A DNA stretch of 64,000 nucleotides from Mageeibacillus indolicus UPII9-5 (GCF_000025225.2 NC_013895.2:1612001-1676000), one strand, 5' to 3'; positions 15,813-25,459 are shown, counted from the first letter of the stretch. A program made the numbers and translations. Notes: a model not told the origin generated them from the letters alone.

Positions 15813-17375
15813 CTAGCGCGGCACGGCTGCTCGCCACTGCAAATCACTGAGCAACATTTTGCCTGTCGTATCGACACTTACCCCAACCAGATGCGGCCTG
15901 GCCAAGACCAATGCATTGCGGGTAGTGAGCGGCAGTATTCCACTTTTTCCGGCCAAATGCTGCCAAACAGTTTCCAAAGTTGCCGCCTGCGCCGCTTTTT
16001 GGTCACCATCCGCCCAAACCGCCGCCTTTGCGGTCGAGTCAAGCTTTAGGCAGCCACGCAAATCCCACAAACGCAGCAGACCGTCAATATCGCCATTCGG
16101 TGCCAACTCGGTTGTATACTCAAAATCCGGCACTTTGGCGGAATCCGGAACCCGAATCAGACGGAATTTAATTTTAACAGCATTCAGCCAGTCCTTGCTC
16201 ACACCCACCAAAAGCCGATTTTCCAAAATCGTAGGTCCACCCAAACCGACCGTAAACTCTTCCTTCAGATCCTCAAGCTCCTGCTTTGACAAATCACCCG
16301 TCAACTGCGCCGCTATTTCGGTACGCATCGCTTGAGTCGGCGTCTTCCGCTGCGGCCACGGGGTTGATCCATCCTTCAAAATGACATCGGCTTGGAACGG
16401 AGCATCCGTTAAATCATATAATGCCTGTCGTTTGTTTTCAGTTGCAAATAGCTTGTGCGTGAAATTGTTTAGTTTAACATAACCAAGCCGGGCAACCGAG
16501 AAACTCAGCTTTTCGGGACTGCTTAAAGCGGCCTGACGCCGATCTTTGCCGATGGTGTAAAACGGATCTCCGATAAAATCAATATTGCCGGCGTGATAAG
16601 CCTCATAGGCCTGAACCTCATCCGGAATAACCGCGATATGCACATTTTTCAGCCAAACATTAGCAAAATCCCAATATGCGGGGTTGGCCTTCAGCGTAAG
16701 CGCATCCTTTTCCTGGCCTTCCAGAACATACGCGCCGTTGTATAACGGCTTGCCATCCGCCCCTTCTTTCGTCGGGAAAAAGAAATCTTGCGTCAGCCAA
16801 GCCGGGAAATTGGTTTGGGGTTGAGTCAAAGTTATGGTCAGAATATCGCCGGCCGCCTGCAAGCCGACTGCTTCAGCGGCTACTTCGCCACGACTATACT
16901 CTGCCGCCTTTTCAATCACAAAGCCGCGGTAGGCCTCGGCTCCGGCGGTAGTCAGATGTTTGAGCCAGCTACGGCGGTAATCATCCGCTGTCAATTTGCT
17001 GCCGTCCGACCATTTCAAATCAGGGCGCAGCTTGACATGCCAAACTTTGCCGTCCTCCGCCGGTTCAATTGTTTCCGCCTGCTGCAGGCGAATCCGGTTG
17101 TTGCGCCAATTGACCAAGCCTTCGTAAAGCTGATCCAGCACGGCTTTTTCGCTGAGATCATGCGGCATTTCAGGTTGCAAAGTACGCGGAGCAGTTTGGA
17201 TCGCTAAGCGCAAATCCGTCCGAACGCTTGCCGTCGTCTGACTCTTGTCGTTGTCTTTCAGCAACGCCCGTTCCGCCTCGGACAGCTTTGCTTCGTTACC
17301 GCCACAGCCGGCCGCTACAGCCATGATAAGGCCGACAGCCAAACCAAGACTGAGGGTCCGTTTAACATTAAACAT
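15813..17375 (-). CDS. OppA-like solute-binding lipoprotein
   Basis: The 520-aa protein has a lipoprotein signal peptide (lipobox VAAGC, Cys 24) and belongs to the family 5 extracellular solute-binding proteins. Visible blocks are VLDQLYEGLV, GKVWHVKLRPDLKWSDGSKLTADDYRRSW and NGAYVLEG. These proteins feed peptides, nickel or other small molecules to ABC importers. No family 5 permease is next to it; it lies 17 bp after an FtsX-type ABC ATPase, so either it works with transporters elsewhere or it has been recruited to the iron locus. It is the last gene before a strong terminator. The start codon has AGAGG upstream. Confidence 0.85.
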   Translation of the reverse strand: MFNVKRTLSLGLAVGLIMAVAAGCGGNEAKLSEAERALLKDNDKSQTTASVRTDLRLAIQTAPRTLQPEMPHDLSEKAVLDQLYEGLVNWRNNRIRLQQAETIEPAEDGKVWHVKLRPDLKWSDGSKLTADDYRRSWLKHLTTAGAEAYRGFVIEKAAEYSRGEVAAEAVGLQAAGDILTITLTQPQTNFPAWLTQDFFFPTKEGADGKPLYNGAYVLEGQEKDALTLKANPAYWDFANVWLKNVHIAVIPDEVQAYEAYHAGNIDFIGDPFYTIGKDRRQAALSSPEKLSFSVARLGYVKLNNFTHKLFATENKRQALYDLTDAPFQADVILKDGSTPWPQRKTPTQAMRTEIAAQLTGDLSKQELEDLKEEFTVGLGGPTILENRLLVGVSKDWLNAVKIKFRLIRVPDSAKVPDFEYTTELAPNGDIDGLLRLWDLRGCLKLDSTAKAAVWADGDQKAAQAATLETVWQHLAGKSGILPLTTRNALVLARPHLVGVSVDTTGKMLLSDLQWRAAVPR

Positions 17376-17392
17376 TGTATGTAACCTCTGAA

Positions 17393-18052
17393 TTATTCTT
17401 TAAACTTACCGCCCGCCAATTCCAGCACCCGGTCACCGTAGCTGAGCGTATCAAGCTCATGCGTAACCACCAACAAAGTTGTGCCGTTTTTGTTAATCTG
17501 CTGGAAAAGCTGCATAACTTCCGTCGTCCGTTCCGGGTCCAAATCAGACGTAGGCTCGTCGGCCAAAAGAAGTTCCGGCTCCATCATCAACGCCCGTGCA
17601 ATCAAGGCGCGCCGAATCTCACCACCGGAAAGGGTATGCGGCATTGACTCAGCCAGATTTCTGATCCCCAGTTCTTCCAATAAATAGTAAACCCGGCCGG
17701 AAACATCGCCATCACGTTTGGCCAAGTACCAAGGCAAAGCCACATTATCAAAAATATTAAGAGAAGCCAGCAGAGTCGGCATTTGAGGGACTACCCCGAT
17801 GTGCCGGTTGCGGAAAACCGCCCGTTTCTCAGCCGGTAACGAAGAAAAGGCCTCGCCGGCGATACGTATTTCCCCACTGTCAGGGGTCAACAAACCGGCC
17901 GTTAAGCTCAGCAGGGTTGATTTACCACTGCCGGAATGCCCGATTATGTGAACAAATTCCCCCTGCTTAACGTGTAAATTCAAGTTATCCACCGCGCAAA
18001 CCTCATGCTCGCCGCGGTGATATTTTTTGGTTAAATTAGTTATTTGTAACAT
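17393..18052 (-). CDS. ABC transporter ATP-binding protein, LolD/MacB type
   Basis: The 219-aa ATPase has Walker A GHSGSGKST, the signature LSGGE, Walker B LLLADEPTSDLD and an H-loop VTHE. Its similarity is to the LolD/MacB/FtsE group that pairs with FtsX-like permeases. It overlaps the upstream permease by one base (stop TAA and start ATG share an A), so the two form one transporter. It is part of the second half of the iron locus. The substrate is not evident. Confidence 0.9.
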   Translation of the reverse strand: MLQITNLTKKYHRGEHEVCAVDNLNLHVKQGEFVHIIGHSGSGKSTLLSLTAGLLTPDSGEIRIAGEAFSSLPAEKRAVFRNRHIGVVPQMPTLLASLNIFDNVALPWYLAKRDGDVSGRVYYLLEELGIRNLAESMPHTLSGGEIRRALIARALMMEPELLLADEPTSDLDPERTTEVMQLFQQINKNGTTLLVVTHELDTLSYGDRVLELAGGKFKE

Positions 18053-19257
18053 TAATCCGTCTCCCGCATACTCGTATAAGCATCACGTTTGCTAACTCGC
18101 CACGCCGCCGGTAAAGAAGCCAGCGGTCCAACCAGCATACCGATGATTAAAGTAAATATACCGTAAGCCACATATGTCTGCCACGTCGGGACGGGTAAGG
18201 GAATCGACCACTTATCGGCCATCAAAGGGAACATAATCACGGTAACCGCCAAGCCGACCAAAGTTCCAACCAGACTGCCCACACGGCTTAGCTGCCATGC
18301 TTCGAGCAAAACGATGCGGCGCAACTGTTGGCCGGTTGCCCCCAAAATACGTAAAGCACTAAGCTCGCGTTTCCGTTCATTGATCATCGTGGTAAAGCTC
18401 ATTGCCAAAATTATTATCGACATCAACCATAAGATACCCAGCGAAAATTTAATGAACCCGGCCAACATGTTCAACTTGTCGGCCAAGTCATTGACGAAAC
18501 TTTTGCTCGCCATCGCAAAAATACCTCGGTTGCTGAAATTTTTTGAAATATAGCCGGCCACCTTGATCGGATCTAGTCCCGATTTGACTTTGACCATAAC
18601 TACGCTGACCTGGCTGTTATCAACCGCTTTTTGGACGCCTTTGCTTTCGCTCGCCAAAACAAGCTCTTTAGCGGTATTCATATTAACAAATACCGTGCCG
18701 TCAAAGCCCATACCGGTTTTGCTCAAATGCCCCGCGATTTTTAATTCACGCCCGAAGAATCGGATCTTTTCACCCGCTTCCCCGACAATATTATGTCCGA
18801 CCAAAGCCTCACCGTCTTTCATTTCGCGAGGCAGAGTTTCTTTCAACCATGGTTGGACCAGAAAGTCGGTTTTGGTATCAATCCCGATGATCTGCAAAGG
18901 GTAAGAGCAGCACGAGGCGGACAACGTAGCAATGTACAGTTGCGGAGTCATCTTTGAAATGCCGGGCTTGTCACGCAAAATTTCAAGCGTATCGGCCGGT
19001 AAATAAAACGTGGAAGGTTCGCCTTTAAGTAAAACATCTTCCACGTTCGTTTTGTAGCCGGACGGCACGATCATTATGTCCGCACCCATTCGATTAGAAA
19101 CTTTGGTCACCCCGTCCGACAAGGCATTGATGAACAACGATCCTGTCAACACCGCCAAGCTGAAAATAAACACCATCAGCAGCAAAAAGAAACTGCGCAA
19201 CGGTTTACTCTGTATATTGGCTTTAGCAATCTTTTGAAAGCTAAACTTCTTTTTCAT
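18052..19257 (-). CDS. FtsX/MacB-like ABC transporter permease
   Basis: The 401-aa protein has the MacB/FtsX layout: one N-terminal membrane helix (RSFFLLLMVFIFSLAVLTGSL), a ~220-residue extracellular domain, and three C-terminal helices including SLGILWLMSIIILAMSFTTM. The extracellular part contains a Cys-Cys pair (ASCCSYPLQ), which could bind metal or form a disulfide. Permeases of this type accompany P19-FTR1 iron systems in Campylobacter and other bacteria. The start has AAGGAT upstream. Its ATPase follows directly. Confidence 0.88.
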   Translation of the reverse strand: MKKKFSFQKIAKANIQSKPLRSFFLLLMVFIFSLAVLTGSLFINALSDGVTKVSNRMGADIMIVPSGYKTNVEDVLLKGEPSTFYLPADTLEILRDKPGISKMTPQLYIATLSASCCSYPLQIIGIDTKTDFLVQPWLKETLPREMKDGEALVGHNIVGEAGEKIRFFGRELKIAGHLSKTGMGFDGTVFVNMNTAKELVLASESKGVQKAVDNSQVSVVMVKVKSGLDPIKVAGYISKNFSNRGIFAMASKSFVNDLADKLNMLAGFIKFSLGILWLMSIIILAMSFTTMINERKRELSALRILGATGQQLRRIVLLEAWQLSRVGSLVGTLVGLAVTVIMFPLMADKWSIPLPVPTWQTYVAYGIFTLIIGMLVGPLASLPAAWRVSKRDAYTSMRETD

Positions 19258-19286
19258 TATTAAATCCTTATCCTTTTTGTCGCTTA

Positions 19287-19334
19287 ACCGGACATAGGAC
19301 GGTCGCCGGTTGATTTGCCCCGGCGACCTCCGGT
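19287..19334. other. Extended intercistronic hairpin
   Basis: A perfect 9-bp stem GGTCGCCGG / CCGGCGACC (19301-19309 with 19320-19328) is flanked by a second pairing ACCGGA / TCCGGT (19287-19292 with 19329-19334). No T-tract follows on the minus strand, so it is more likely an RNA-stability or processing element between DUF4418 and the permease gene than a terminator. Confidence 0.55.
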
Positions 19335-19364
19335 CATGCTCTATCGGTTGTTACCGAAGATATA

Positions 19365-19817
19365 TCAGTCCTTTTTCATTACAAAATGCACAGCTAAATA
19401 AATCAAAGCCAAAATCACGACAATCAGTAGGCAAACGCTGGAAGCGTGGAAACTGTTCCAGCACTGCATCGGTTTCATGCAGAGACCGATGTATCTGGTT
19501 TTGCCGTTCATGCCAACTCCGATCGCGACCGGAATAATCTTGCTCGGGATCATATAACTCAGTGCGGCGACAACGATTTGGACAATGGCCAGAACCTTAT
19601 TCAAAGCGCCGTTTTTCACCAGATAATTAATCAAGGCGAGAACAATTAAAACCACACCGGCTACGGTAATCAAAATCCCGGTATAGTGACAAGACATGTA
19701 CTTACCGTTGGGCATCGGTCCGCAAACCGGTACCAAAACGAAGGACATCGCCGCTACGATGATTCCCATAATCACTTGAATCAGACTAATAGATTTTAAA
19801 CATTTTTCCTTGTGCAT
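19365..19817 (-). CDS. DUF4418-family small membrane protein
   Basis: The 150-aa protein has four hydrophobic segments with small loops. The loop after helix 1 reads CGPMPNGKYMSCHYTG, a His/Cys/Met combination that might bind a metal, and a later CMKPMQCW holds two more cysteines. It matches the DUF4418 family, often found with FtsX-type transporters and FMN-binding lipoproteins; its role is unknown. The ATG at 19817 has GGAGGTGCTGTT upstream, a clear ribosome binding site. Confidence 0.75.
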   Translation of the reverse strand: MHKEKCLKSISLIQVIMGIIVAAMSFVLVPVCGPMPNGKYMSCHYTGILITVAGVVLIVLALINYLVKNGALNKVLAIVQIVVAALSYMIPSKIIPVAIGVGMNGKTRYIGLCMKPMQCWNSFHASSVCLLIVVILALIYLAVHFVMKKD

Positions 19818-19842
19818 AACAGCACCTCCTCAATTTAAAATT

Positions 19843-19858
19843 TTCTCGCAAGCGAGAA
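19843..19858. other. Small hairpin between FMN-lipoprotein and DUF4418 genes
   Basis: TTCTCGC and GCGAGAA form a 7-bp stem with a 2-base loop, followed on the minus strand by AAATTTTAAA. It may be a weak terminator or processing site. Confidence 0.4.
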
Positions 19859-19929
19859 GCACTATGTCTCCCCCATCAGTGCTTTATTTTCATCATAAAT
19901 TTATGCAGGTGCGGCAATAGTTTATCGCC

Positions 19930-20361
19930 TTATTCCGCTTTGCTCAGAGCATCCCAAACCGCCGCTTTGAACGATTTGTAGGATACAGTTGCTCCGGAAA
20001 CAGAATCGACCAGGTCGGGGTCCTGTACTTCGACCAGTTTGGGGGCATAAGTTGATGCGCCTTTTACTGATTTCTGAGCTATCGCAAAGTTGGTATCGCC
20101 GGCTTCCTTGCCATAGTTTTCATCTTTGACTTCACCCTTGGCATCTTTTTCGACCCGTTCGGCAGCGGTTATTTTGCCGTCTTTGATCGTTATTTTAACT
20201 TCAGTGGTTGCCTTCATTCCGTCTTCGGATGTGTAGGTTCCGGTGTATGTTCCGTCTTTCAACTTCATCTTTTGGAAGTCTTTTTTGTCGCTGCAAGCCG
20301 TCAGGCTCATCGCCGTTATTCCTATGACCGCCGCAACTGCTAATGTTAATAATTTTTTCAT
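19930..20361 (-). CDS. FMN-binding-domain lipoprotein
   Basis: The 143-aa protein has a lipoprotein signal (lipobox LTAC, Cys 23) and a single FMN-binding domain: DGTYTGTYTSEDG at the start and DSVSGATVSYKSF near residue 120, in which the Thr of SGAT accepts FMN by a phosphoester bond in related proteins such as NqrC and RnfG. It is probably an extracytoplasmic electron carrier. Next to an iron transporter it could reduce ferric iron or a thiol partner. Covalent flavinylation would need an ApbE-type transferase, which is not in the window. It has its own good promoter and begins a separate transcript. Confidence 0.85.
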   Translation of the reverse strand: MKKLLTLAVAAVIGITAMSLTACSDKKDFQKMKLKDGTYTGTYTSEDGMKATTEVKITIKDGKITAAERVEKDAKGEVKDENYGKEAGDTNFAIAQKSVKGASTYAPKLVEVQDPDLVDSVSGATVSYKSFKAAVWDALSKAE

Positions 20362-20452
20362 CAGCCACCTCTTGCTCTAAATTTTCACGCTCGCGTTTGT
20401 CTTAGCATTACGGAACGTGTTTACGTTAGATATAGTTAACTTAACCGATATG

Positions 20453-20481
20453 ATTATAATTGTTACGCATTCTCTTTTCAA
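20453..20481 (-). promoter_or_regulatory. Promoter of the FMN-lipoprotein operon
   Basis: On the minus strand TTGAAA (20476-20481), 17 bp and TATAAT (20453-20458) give a near-consensus sigma-70 promoter, 92 bp before the start codon. A GTTAAGTTAAC palindrome starts about 20 bp downstream of the -10 and could be an operator. Confidence 0.75.
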
Positions 20482-20548
20482 CCGTTATTCAACAAATCGG
20501 GCGAAAACTGCCGACCATCGCACCGTCCCGCGGCAGCCGGTTCAATAC

Positions 20549-20640
20549 CCTCTTGCAGCTACCACCTGCCTACCACTTGCAACTGCAACCTGCCTGCGCA
20601 CTGCCGCCTACCACCTGCCAAATACCTGCCACCTACTAAC
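20549..20640. repeat. CCTGCC-rich imperfect repeat tract
   Basis: The gap between the two halves of the iron locus (20362-20770) carries the promoter above and this tract, in which CCTGCC occurs four times and TACCACCTGCC twice, with irregular spacing. The rest up to 20770 contains no credible gene; it is G+C-rich and ends with TAGCCCCGCCGCAT, which resembles part of the dispersed repeats near 28 kb and 56.38 kb. Confidence 0.6.
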
Positions 20641-20770
20641 TACCGACGGCCACGGTGTGGGGCTAGTTCATGGGGCAAAGCTCAGGGGGCCTGCCCATAA
20701 GCAAAGCGCGAGAGCCCTGACGGCCGGCAATTCCGCTATGGGTGTAGCCCCGCCGCATCTCGGAACTAAA

Positions 20771-21505
20771 TTAATGCTTCAAAGTAACGATCTCCTTAAT
20801 TTTGCCGTAATCCAGCACCACTTTGCGCTCCGCTTCCTCACCGACTTCAGGATCGTGGGTAACTACAATAATTGTCGCACCTTCCTTATGTAGCTCACGC
20901 ATAATACCGATAACGATGTTCTCATTTGCCTCATCAAGGTTTCCTGTAGGCTCATCGGCCAGAATGATTTCCGGATTGTTAATCAACGCCCGCGCTATGC
21001 ACACTCTTTGCTGCTCACCACCGGAAAGCTGATTAGGCAAGTGCTTGGCCCGCTTCTCCAGCCCGACCTTAGCCAAGGCCGCCAAAGCCTCCTTTTCATC
21101 CGGCATACTATGGTAATATTGCGCCACCATTACATTTTCTACCGCGGTCAAATACTGGATCAGATGGAACTGCTGAAAAACAAGGCCGATCTTCTCGCGC
21201 CGAATCGTCGTCAGTTCATGTTGATTCTTTTTGGTGATATCCTGCCCATCCAAATAGACAGAACCGGCGGACGGTTTATCCATACAACCGATAATGTTCA
21301 TCATTGTCGTTTTACCCGAGCCGGATGAGCCCATGATCGAAACCCATTCTCCCTTATGCACATCCAGGTTGATATTTTGCAAAGCATTTACGCTTTCATA
21401 TATTTTCGAAATACCTCTAATCGACAAAATTACCGGACGCGGATCGGTGTCCCCCGGCAGACGCTCAATTGCCGCCGCATTATTCGCTAAACGTTCTTCG
21501 GACAT
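20771..21505 (-). CDS. ABC transporter ATP-binding protein of the P19-FTR1 cluster
   Basis: The ~244-aa ATPase has Walker A GSSGSGKTT, signature LSGGEQQRVCIARAL, Walker B IILADEPTGNLD and H-loop VTHD. It belongs to the MacB/LolD group and pairs with the two FtsX-like permeases encoded just upstream. In the Campylobacter P19 locus the same trio (two permeases, one ATPase) follows FTR1, P19 and a DUF2318 protein. The start chosen is the ATG at 21505 (MSEERLAN), with GAGGAG seven bases upstream. Confidence 0.92.
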   Translation of the reverse strand: MSEERLANNAAAIERLPGDTDPRPVILSIRGISKIYESVNALQNINLDVHKGEWVSIMGSSGSGKTTMMNIIGCMDKPSAGSVYLDGQDITKKNQHELTTIRREKIGLVFQQFHLIQYLTAVENVMVAQYYHSMPDEKEALAALAKVGLEKRAKHLPNQLSGGEQQRVCIARALINNPEIILADEPTGNLDEANENIVIGIMRELHKEGATIIVVTHDPEVGEEAERKVVLDYGKIKEIVTLKH

Positions 21506-21587
21506 ATTTTTTCTCCTCACTTCATACTTACATCTCAAATTTACGTCTCATACTTACATCAATGATTCGCCTAAAAACTTGCCGAGA

Positions 21588-22790
21588 TCATTCTCCACGC
21601 AAAACCAACGCTGGATCAATCTTAGTCGCTTGTTTAACCGGCCAAATACTGGCCACGATAGTAATGATCACTGAAATTCCCAGGGTGACCGGAATAATCC
21701 ACCAAGAAAATTCAATCGTGCGCCCGAAAACGCTCAAGCTGACCTGTTGGGCAAAGAAGAAGCCTAAAATCACACCCAAAACGCCGCCCAAAATTCCTAA
21801 GCCGGCGCCTTCGCCCATGAACTCTGTAATAATACTGCGGTCAGATGCACCCAAAGCCTTCTTCAGGCCAATCTCCTTGCGCCGCTCCGTGACCACTGCA
21901 ATCATCGTGGTTAGGACGGAAATTATCGTCAGCAGTAAAACGACCAAATCAACAAGCAATACCAAAACTTGCAGTTTCCCGAGCACTATGTCTTGCGACT
22001 GCGTAACTCGCCGCACCGGTCGACCGACAATACCGGGAACACGCTTGGCCAAATCGGCTGCCGTCTTGTCAAGTTCCATCGCATTCCCCTCAATACTACA
22101 TTCGACACCGTCTAACCGCATTTCGTCCTCCAGCATTTTGTCCAGCACGTCGATGTTCAGAAAGATAAAACTTTCTTCCGCTCCGCCGGTTGTAATAATG
22201 CCTTTGACTCGAAATTTTTTGCTGTAATAATCTTCCGCCGCGTCCTTTTTTTTGCTAGCTTCCGCCGAATCGCTTACCTTGGAAGCCACTACCTCACGGC
22301 CGTATTTAACGCCCTCGACCTTGAACGTGTCGCCCAAATTAAGGTCTAATGTTTTGGCCACTTCCTTACCGATCATGACATCCTGTTTATCTGAATTGGT
22401 GGCCCATTCGCCCTCTATGTACCAGAACGGACTGTTTTTCTTCGCCTCTTCCATATAAGTTCCAGCCAAAATGTAGGGATGCTGATTAATTTTTGTCGTT
22501 TCATAGCGGTAAGGCGCTAGGCCGACCACTTTTTTCGCCGGCAGTGCTTTGCCTAAAGCATCAAACTGCTTTTCAGTTATTTTTTTGTCGGTAGATGAAA
22601 GAACCATAAAGTTGGCTCCGTAAGAACGGAACTCTTTGCCCAGCTGCCGCGGAATATCATAGTAAATCGTGATCATACCGGACATAATCGTCGAACCTAT
22701 GGCCACGGCCAGCAAGGCTACCACCATACGGGAACGGCGACGCAGCAAAGAACTCAATACCATTTTAAAAAACATCGATTTATTGCGCAT
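21588..22790 (-). CDS. FtsX-like permease, second of the P19 cluster
   Basis: The 400-aa protein has an N-terminal membrane helix (RRRSRMVVALLAVAIGSTIMSG), a large extracellular domain and three C-terminal helices (VLVLLVDLVVLLLTIISVLT and two more). It fits the MacB/FtsX fold and lies six bp after the other permease. It is the probable counterpart of Campylobacter Cj1662. The exact cargo of these permeases is not established; they are needed for full function of the P19 iron system. Confidence 0.9.
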   Translation of the reverse strand: MRNKSMFFKMVLSSLLRRRSRMVVALLAVAIGSTIMSGMITIYYDIPRQLGKEFRSYGANFMVLSSTDKKITEKQFDALGKALPAKKVVGLAPYRYETTKINQHPYILAGTYMEEAKKNSPFWYIEGEWATNSDKQDVMIGKEVAKTLDLNLGDTFKVEGVKYGREVVASKVSDSAEASKKKDAAEDYYSKKFRVKGIITTGGAEESFIFLNIDVLDKMLEDEMRLDGVECSIEGNAMELDKTAADLAKRVPGIVGRPVRRVTQSQDIVLGKLQVLVLLVDLVVLLLTIISVLTTMIAVVTERRKEIGLKKALGASDRSIITEFMGEGAGLGILGGVLGVILGFFFAQQVSLSVFGRTIEFSWWIIPVTLGISVIITIVASIWPVKQATKIDPALVLRGE

Positions 22791-22796
22791 CTGATT

Positions 22797-24080
22797 TTAC
22801 CTCCCGTGCAAAACTTCTGTAGGTTTTAATCTCAACAGATATCTTATCGACGGAATGCTGCCGACCAAAATAACCGCTATAAGCAAAACGATGTCAATCG
22901 GGATAACCATTACCGCCAGCGGTATCGTCGAACCGAAAACGGTCAAACCGATGATCTGAGCAAAGCCAAGCCCGATGCCGTAGCCGATCGCCCCGCCGAA
23001 CAAGCCGGTCAACATGATTTCCGTTAAAATCAATAGAATGATTCGTATATCGCGCCCACCGATCGCTTTGATCAGGCCGATCTCTTGCCCACGCTCCATA
23101 ACTGAAGCGGTGACCAGATTGCTGATACCCAGGGCCGAGCCGATTGAGCTTAAGATGGTTATCAGCAACATCAGCAGTTTGGTTTTGTTCAAAATCGCAC
23201 CCTCCGATTCAGCGACCTGACGAATGGCTTTGGCGACACCGTCACGTACCACTTCCTGAATCTGGTAACAAATCGAGCCGGTATAAGCGGTGCAATACCA
23301 TGTTTCATATTCGGTAGGGGTAAGAGAATCCGGATTGCGGGAAGCTTTTTTCGCCAAATCGTTGTCCGGCGTAGTCAATGCTGATACGTCGATACCGGAA
23401 ATTTTTCCGGCTAAACCGGCCAAAGCCTGACAGGCAGGCAAATTAACAAATATTTGCTTATCTTCATCGCCACCGGCATTCAACAAGCCGCGGATGACAA
23501 ATTCCGAGTGACGGCTGCCGTTCGTCAGCGTGATCCTGCTGCCGATTTGCCAATTATGTTCTTGCGCCAGCAAGTACCCGACTAAAGCACCGTTTTCATC
23601 CTCATCTTTGAGCCATTCGCCGTCTATCCGCCACCAAGTTTTTAAATTGCGCACACCGGCCTCCAGTTTTTCGCCGGTCGGCAAGCTTAGTTTTTTGGTG
23701 TACCAAGTTCCAATCATTCGCACAGTTTCTTCTGTGCCATCAATTTTCGCTCCGGCTTTGAGATAAGGAGCGAAATCAACAATATTGTAACCCCAGAATA
23801 TTTGCTTTATTTTGGGGGCATCTTCTTCAAACAGATATTTATCTGTAACGCCAACACCGTCTTGAATGCCGTACAAGTCATCTAACAATGACGCATCCTT
23901 CGGCACGACCGTGATATTGGCACCGTAAACTTTAAGTTCTTGATTTATTTTATCCCCCACGCCTAGCATGACGTTCATCAAAGCTGTCGCCAGAGATATT
24001 CCCAGCGCCACCGTGAAGGCAATCATTGCCATTTTCTTTTTTTGGCGGAAAAGTGTACCGCCGACCATTCTCCAAAACAT
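22797..24080 (-). CDS. FtsX-like permease, first of the P19 cluster
   Basis: The 427-aa permease has the same topology as its neighbour: helix near residues 15-35 (KKMAMIAFTVALGISLATAL), a ~260-residue extracellular domain, and C-terminal helices with LLMLLITILSSIGSALGISN. It follows the DUF2318 gene with a single base between, so it is surely co-translated. It is the probable counterpart of Campylobacter Cj1661. Confidence 0.9.
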   Translation of the reverse strand: MFWRMVGGTLFRQKKKMAMIAFTVALGISLATALMNVMLGVGDKINQELKVYGANITVVPKDASLLDDLYGIQDGVGVTDKYLFEEDAPKIKQIFWGYNIVDFAPYLKAGAKIDGTEETVRMIGTWYTKKLSLPTGEKLEAGVRNLKTWWRIDGEWLKDEDENGALVGYLLAQEHNWQIGSRITLTNGSRHSEFVIRGLLNAGGDEDKQIFVNLPACQALAGLAGKISGIDVSALTTPDNDLAKKASRNPDSLTPTEYETWYCTAYTGSICYQIQEVVRDGVAKAIRQVAESEGAILNKTKLLMLLITILSSIGSALGISNLVTASVMERGQEIGLIKAIGGRDIRIILLILTEIMLTGLFGGAIGYGIGLGFAQIIGLTVFGSTIPLAVMVIPIDIVLLIAVILVGSIPSIRYLLRLKPTEVLHGR

Positions 24081-24081
24081 A

Positions 24082-25428
24082 TTATGCTCCTACCGGGAAA
24101 CGATTAGCTTCCTTTTCCAAATCGGATTTATTTATTATTATGCGACCGTCCTTGACTTCATACGGGAAGGGTACCGGGTTACAGCCGCCCTTGAATCCGA
24201 TGGTTGCTTTATTCATTACAACGTCACAGCGTTTGCAGACAACCGTATTACCGCGTTCAAAATAACCGGCTATGCCGCAAATCTCACAGGCATCAAGACC
24301 GACACCGTAAGCGTTGCTGCCCGGTTTGCGCACGACAATAAAACGAATATTGTGTTTTTCGTACATATACGCAAAGCGGTGCAGATGGCCGTCCTCCACA
24401 GCCGACAGCGGAATTATAATCCGACCGTTTTCTTCTTGATAGGCTTCGGCCGGGGCCAACTCGACCGGGCGTGTAATATAGTCATTTACCACGGTAAGCA
24501 TCAGACAACTCAACAACATAAATACGGCGAGACTCTTGGCCCAACGGCGGCAATTTCTTTGCCACCAAGCCGCTTTACGCCGCATGGCGGAAGTTTGAAA
24601 CTCCCCTTTTAAACTACGATGCAACAGATAAACAATAATCGCCGCGATCAAGGCTATCAGTAAATAACCTACGGCAAAATAAGGCATGCTCTTGTCCTCA
24701 AAAATCATCACCTCAAAAACGAAGCTATTGCGCCGCGGCAAAATACCGAGTCTGGCACCGCTGCTGATACCGCGCATCGCCAAGTCCAAGATAAGTAAAA
24801 CATAGAACAGGCCGCCCACAAACAACATTGAATCGGTGTTTAATCGCCTGAAAGCTTGATATATACTCAGGCAAGTCAAAAATGCCAGCAGCCAGCCAAG
24901 TGCATAGCCGCCGAAACGGAACAAAGTACCAGTGCTCACCGATTCTTCGTTAAAAGCGACAAATTCACCCGTCTTCAAATAGAGTTGAGGCAAAATATGC
25001 GCCATCAACGGAATTAAAGACAGTGAAAAACATATCAACGCTACATATAAAAGAACATTTCCCACCCGGCAACCTGCCGCCCCGGGTTTGGAACTTAGCA
25101 AACTTCCATTTTCTGTCTTGCCGGCCGAACTGAAGGCTCGTAGCAGCAAAAACACAATAAATATTATCAGCGCGACACTAGCAATCATCCAGGCCGCAAC
25201 GATAACTTGCCGGTTAAGTGCGGTCAACGCACGCAATAACTTTTTCGGTTGCAGCCTCTTTGCCACATATATCGCTGTTCCTGCTAGGAAACCGATACCG
25301 GTGCAAACACCCAAAATATATTTCAGGAAGTTATTCTCTTCAATTCGCCGAATATAAGCCATAGTTAAGCCGAAAATTCCGGCAAACAACAACAGCATTC
25401 CTAATACATATATTAAAAAACTTAACAC
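24082..25428 (-). CDS. DUF2318 membrane protein of the P19-FTR1 iron system
   Basis: The 448-aa protein has about nine membrane helices followed by a C-terminal extracytoplasmic domain with four cysteines in CEICGIAGYFERG and VVCKRCDVVMN. These are the DUF2318 hallmark, likely to bind a metal or redox centre. The equivalent Campylobacter gene (Cj1660) lies in the same place next to P19. Translation starts at a GTG (25426-25428) with GAGGGG six bases upstream. The intergenic hairpin before it may reduce its expression relative to P19. Confidence 0.88.
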   Translation of the reverse strand: MLSFLIYVLGMLLLFAGIFGLTMAYIRRIEENNFLKYILGVCTGIGFLAGTAIYVAKRLQPKKLLRALTALNRQVIVAAWMIASVALIIFIVFLLLRAFSSAGKTENGSLLSSKPGAAGCRVGNVLLYVALICFSLSLIPLMAHILPQLYLKTGEFVAFNEESVSTGTLFRFGGYALGWLLAFLTCLSIYQAFRRLNTDSMLFVGGLFYVLLILDLAMRGISSGARLGILPRRNSFVFEVMIFEDKSMPYFAVGYLLIALIAAIIVYLLHRSLKGEFQTSAMRRKAAWWQRNCRRWAKSLAVFMLLSCLMLTVVNDYITRPVELAPAEAYQEENGRIIIPLSAVEDGHLHRFAYMYEKHNIRFIVVRKPGSNAYGVGLDACEICGIAGYFERGNTVVCKRCDVVMNKATIGFKGGCNPVPFPYEVKDGRIIINKSDLEKEANRFPVGA

Positions 25429-25459
25429 TGTGTCCCCCTCTCAGGAACAAATAATGCAG

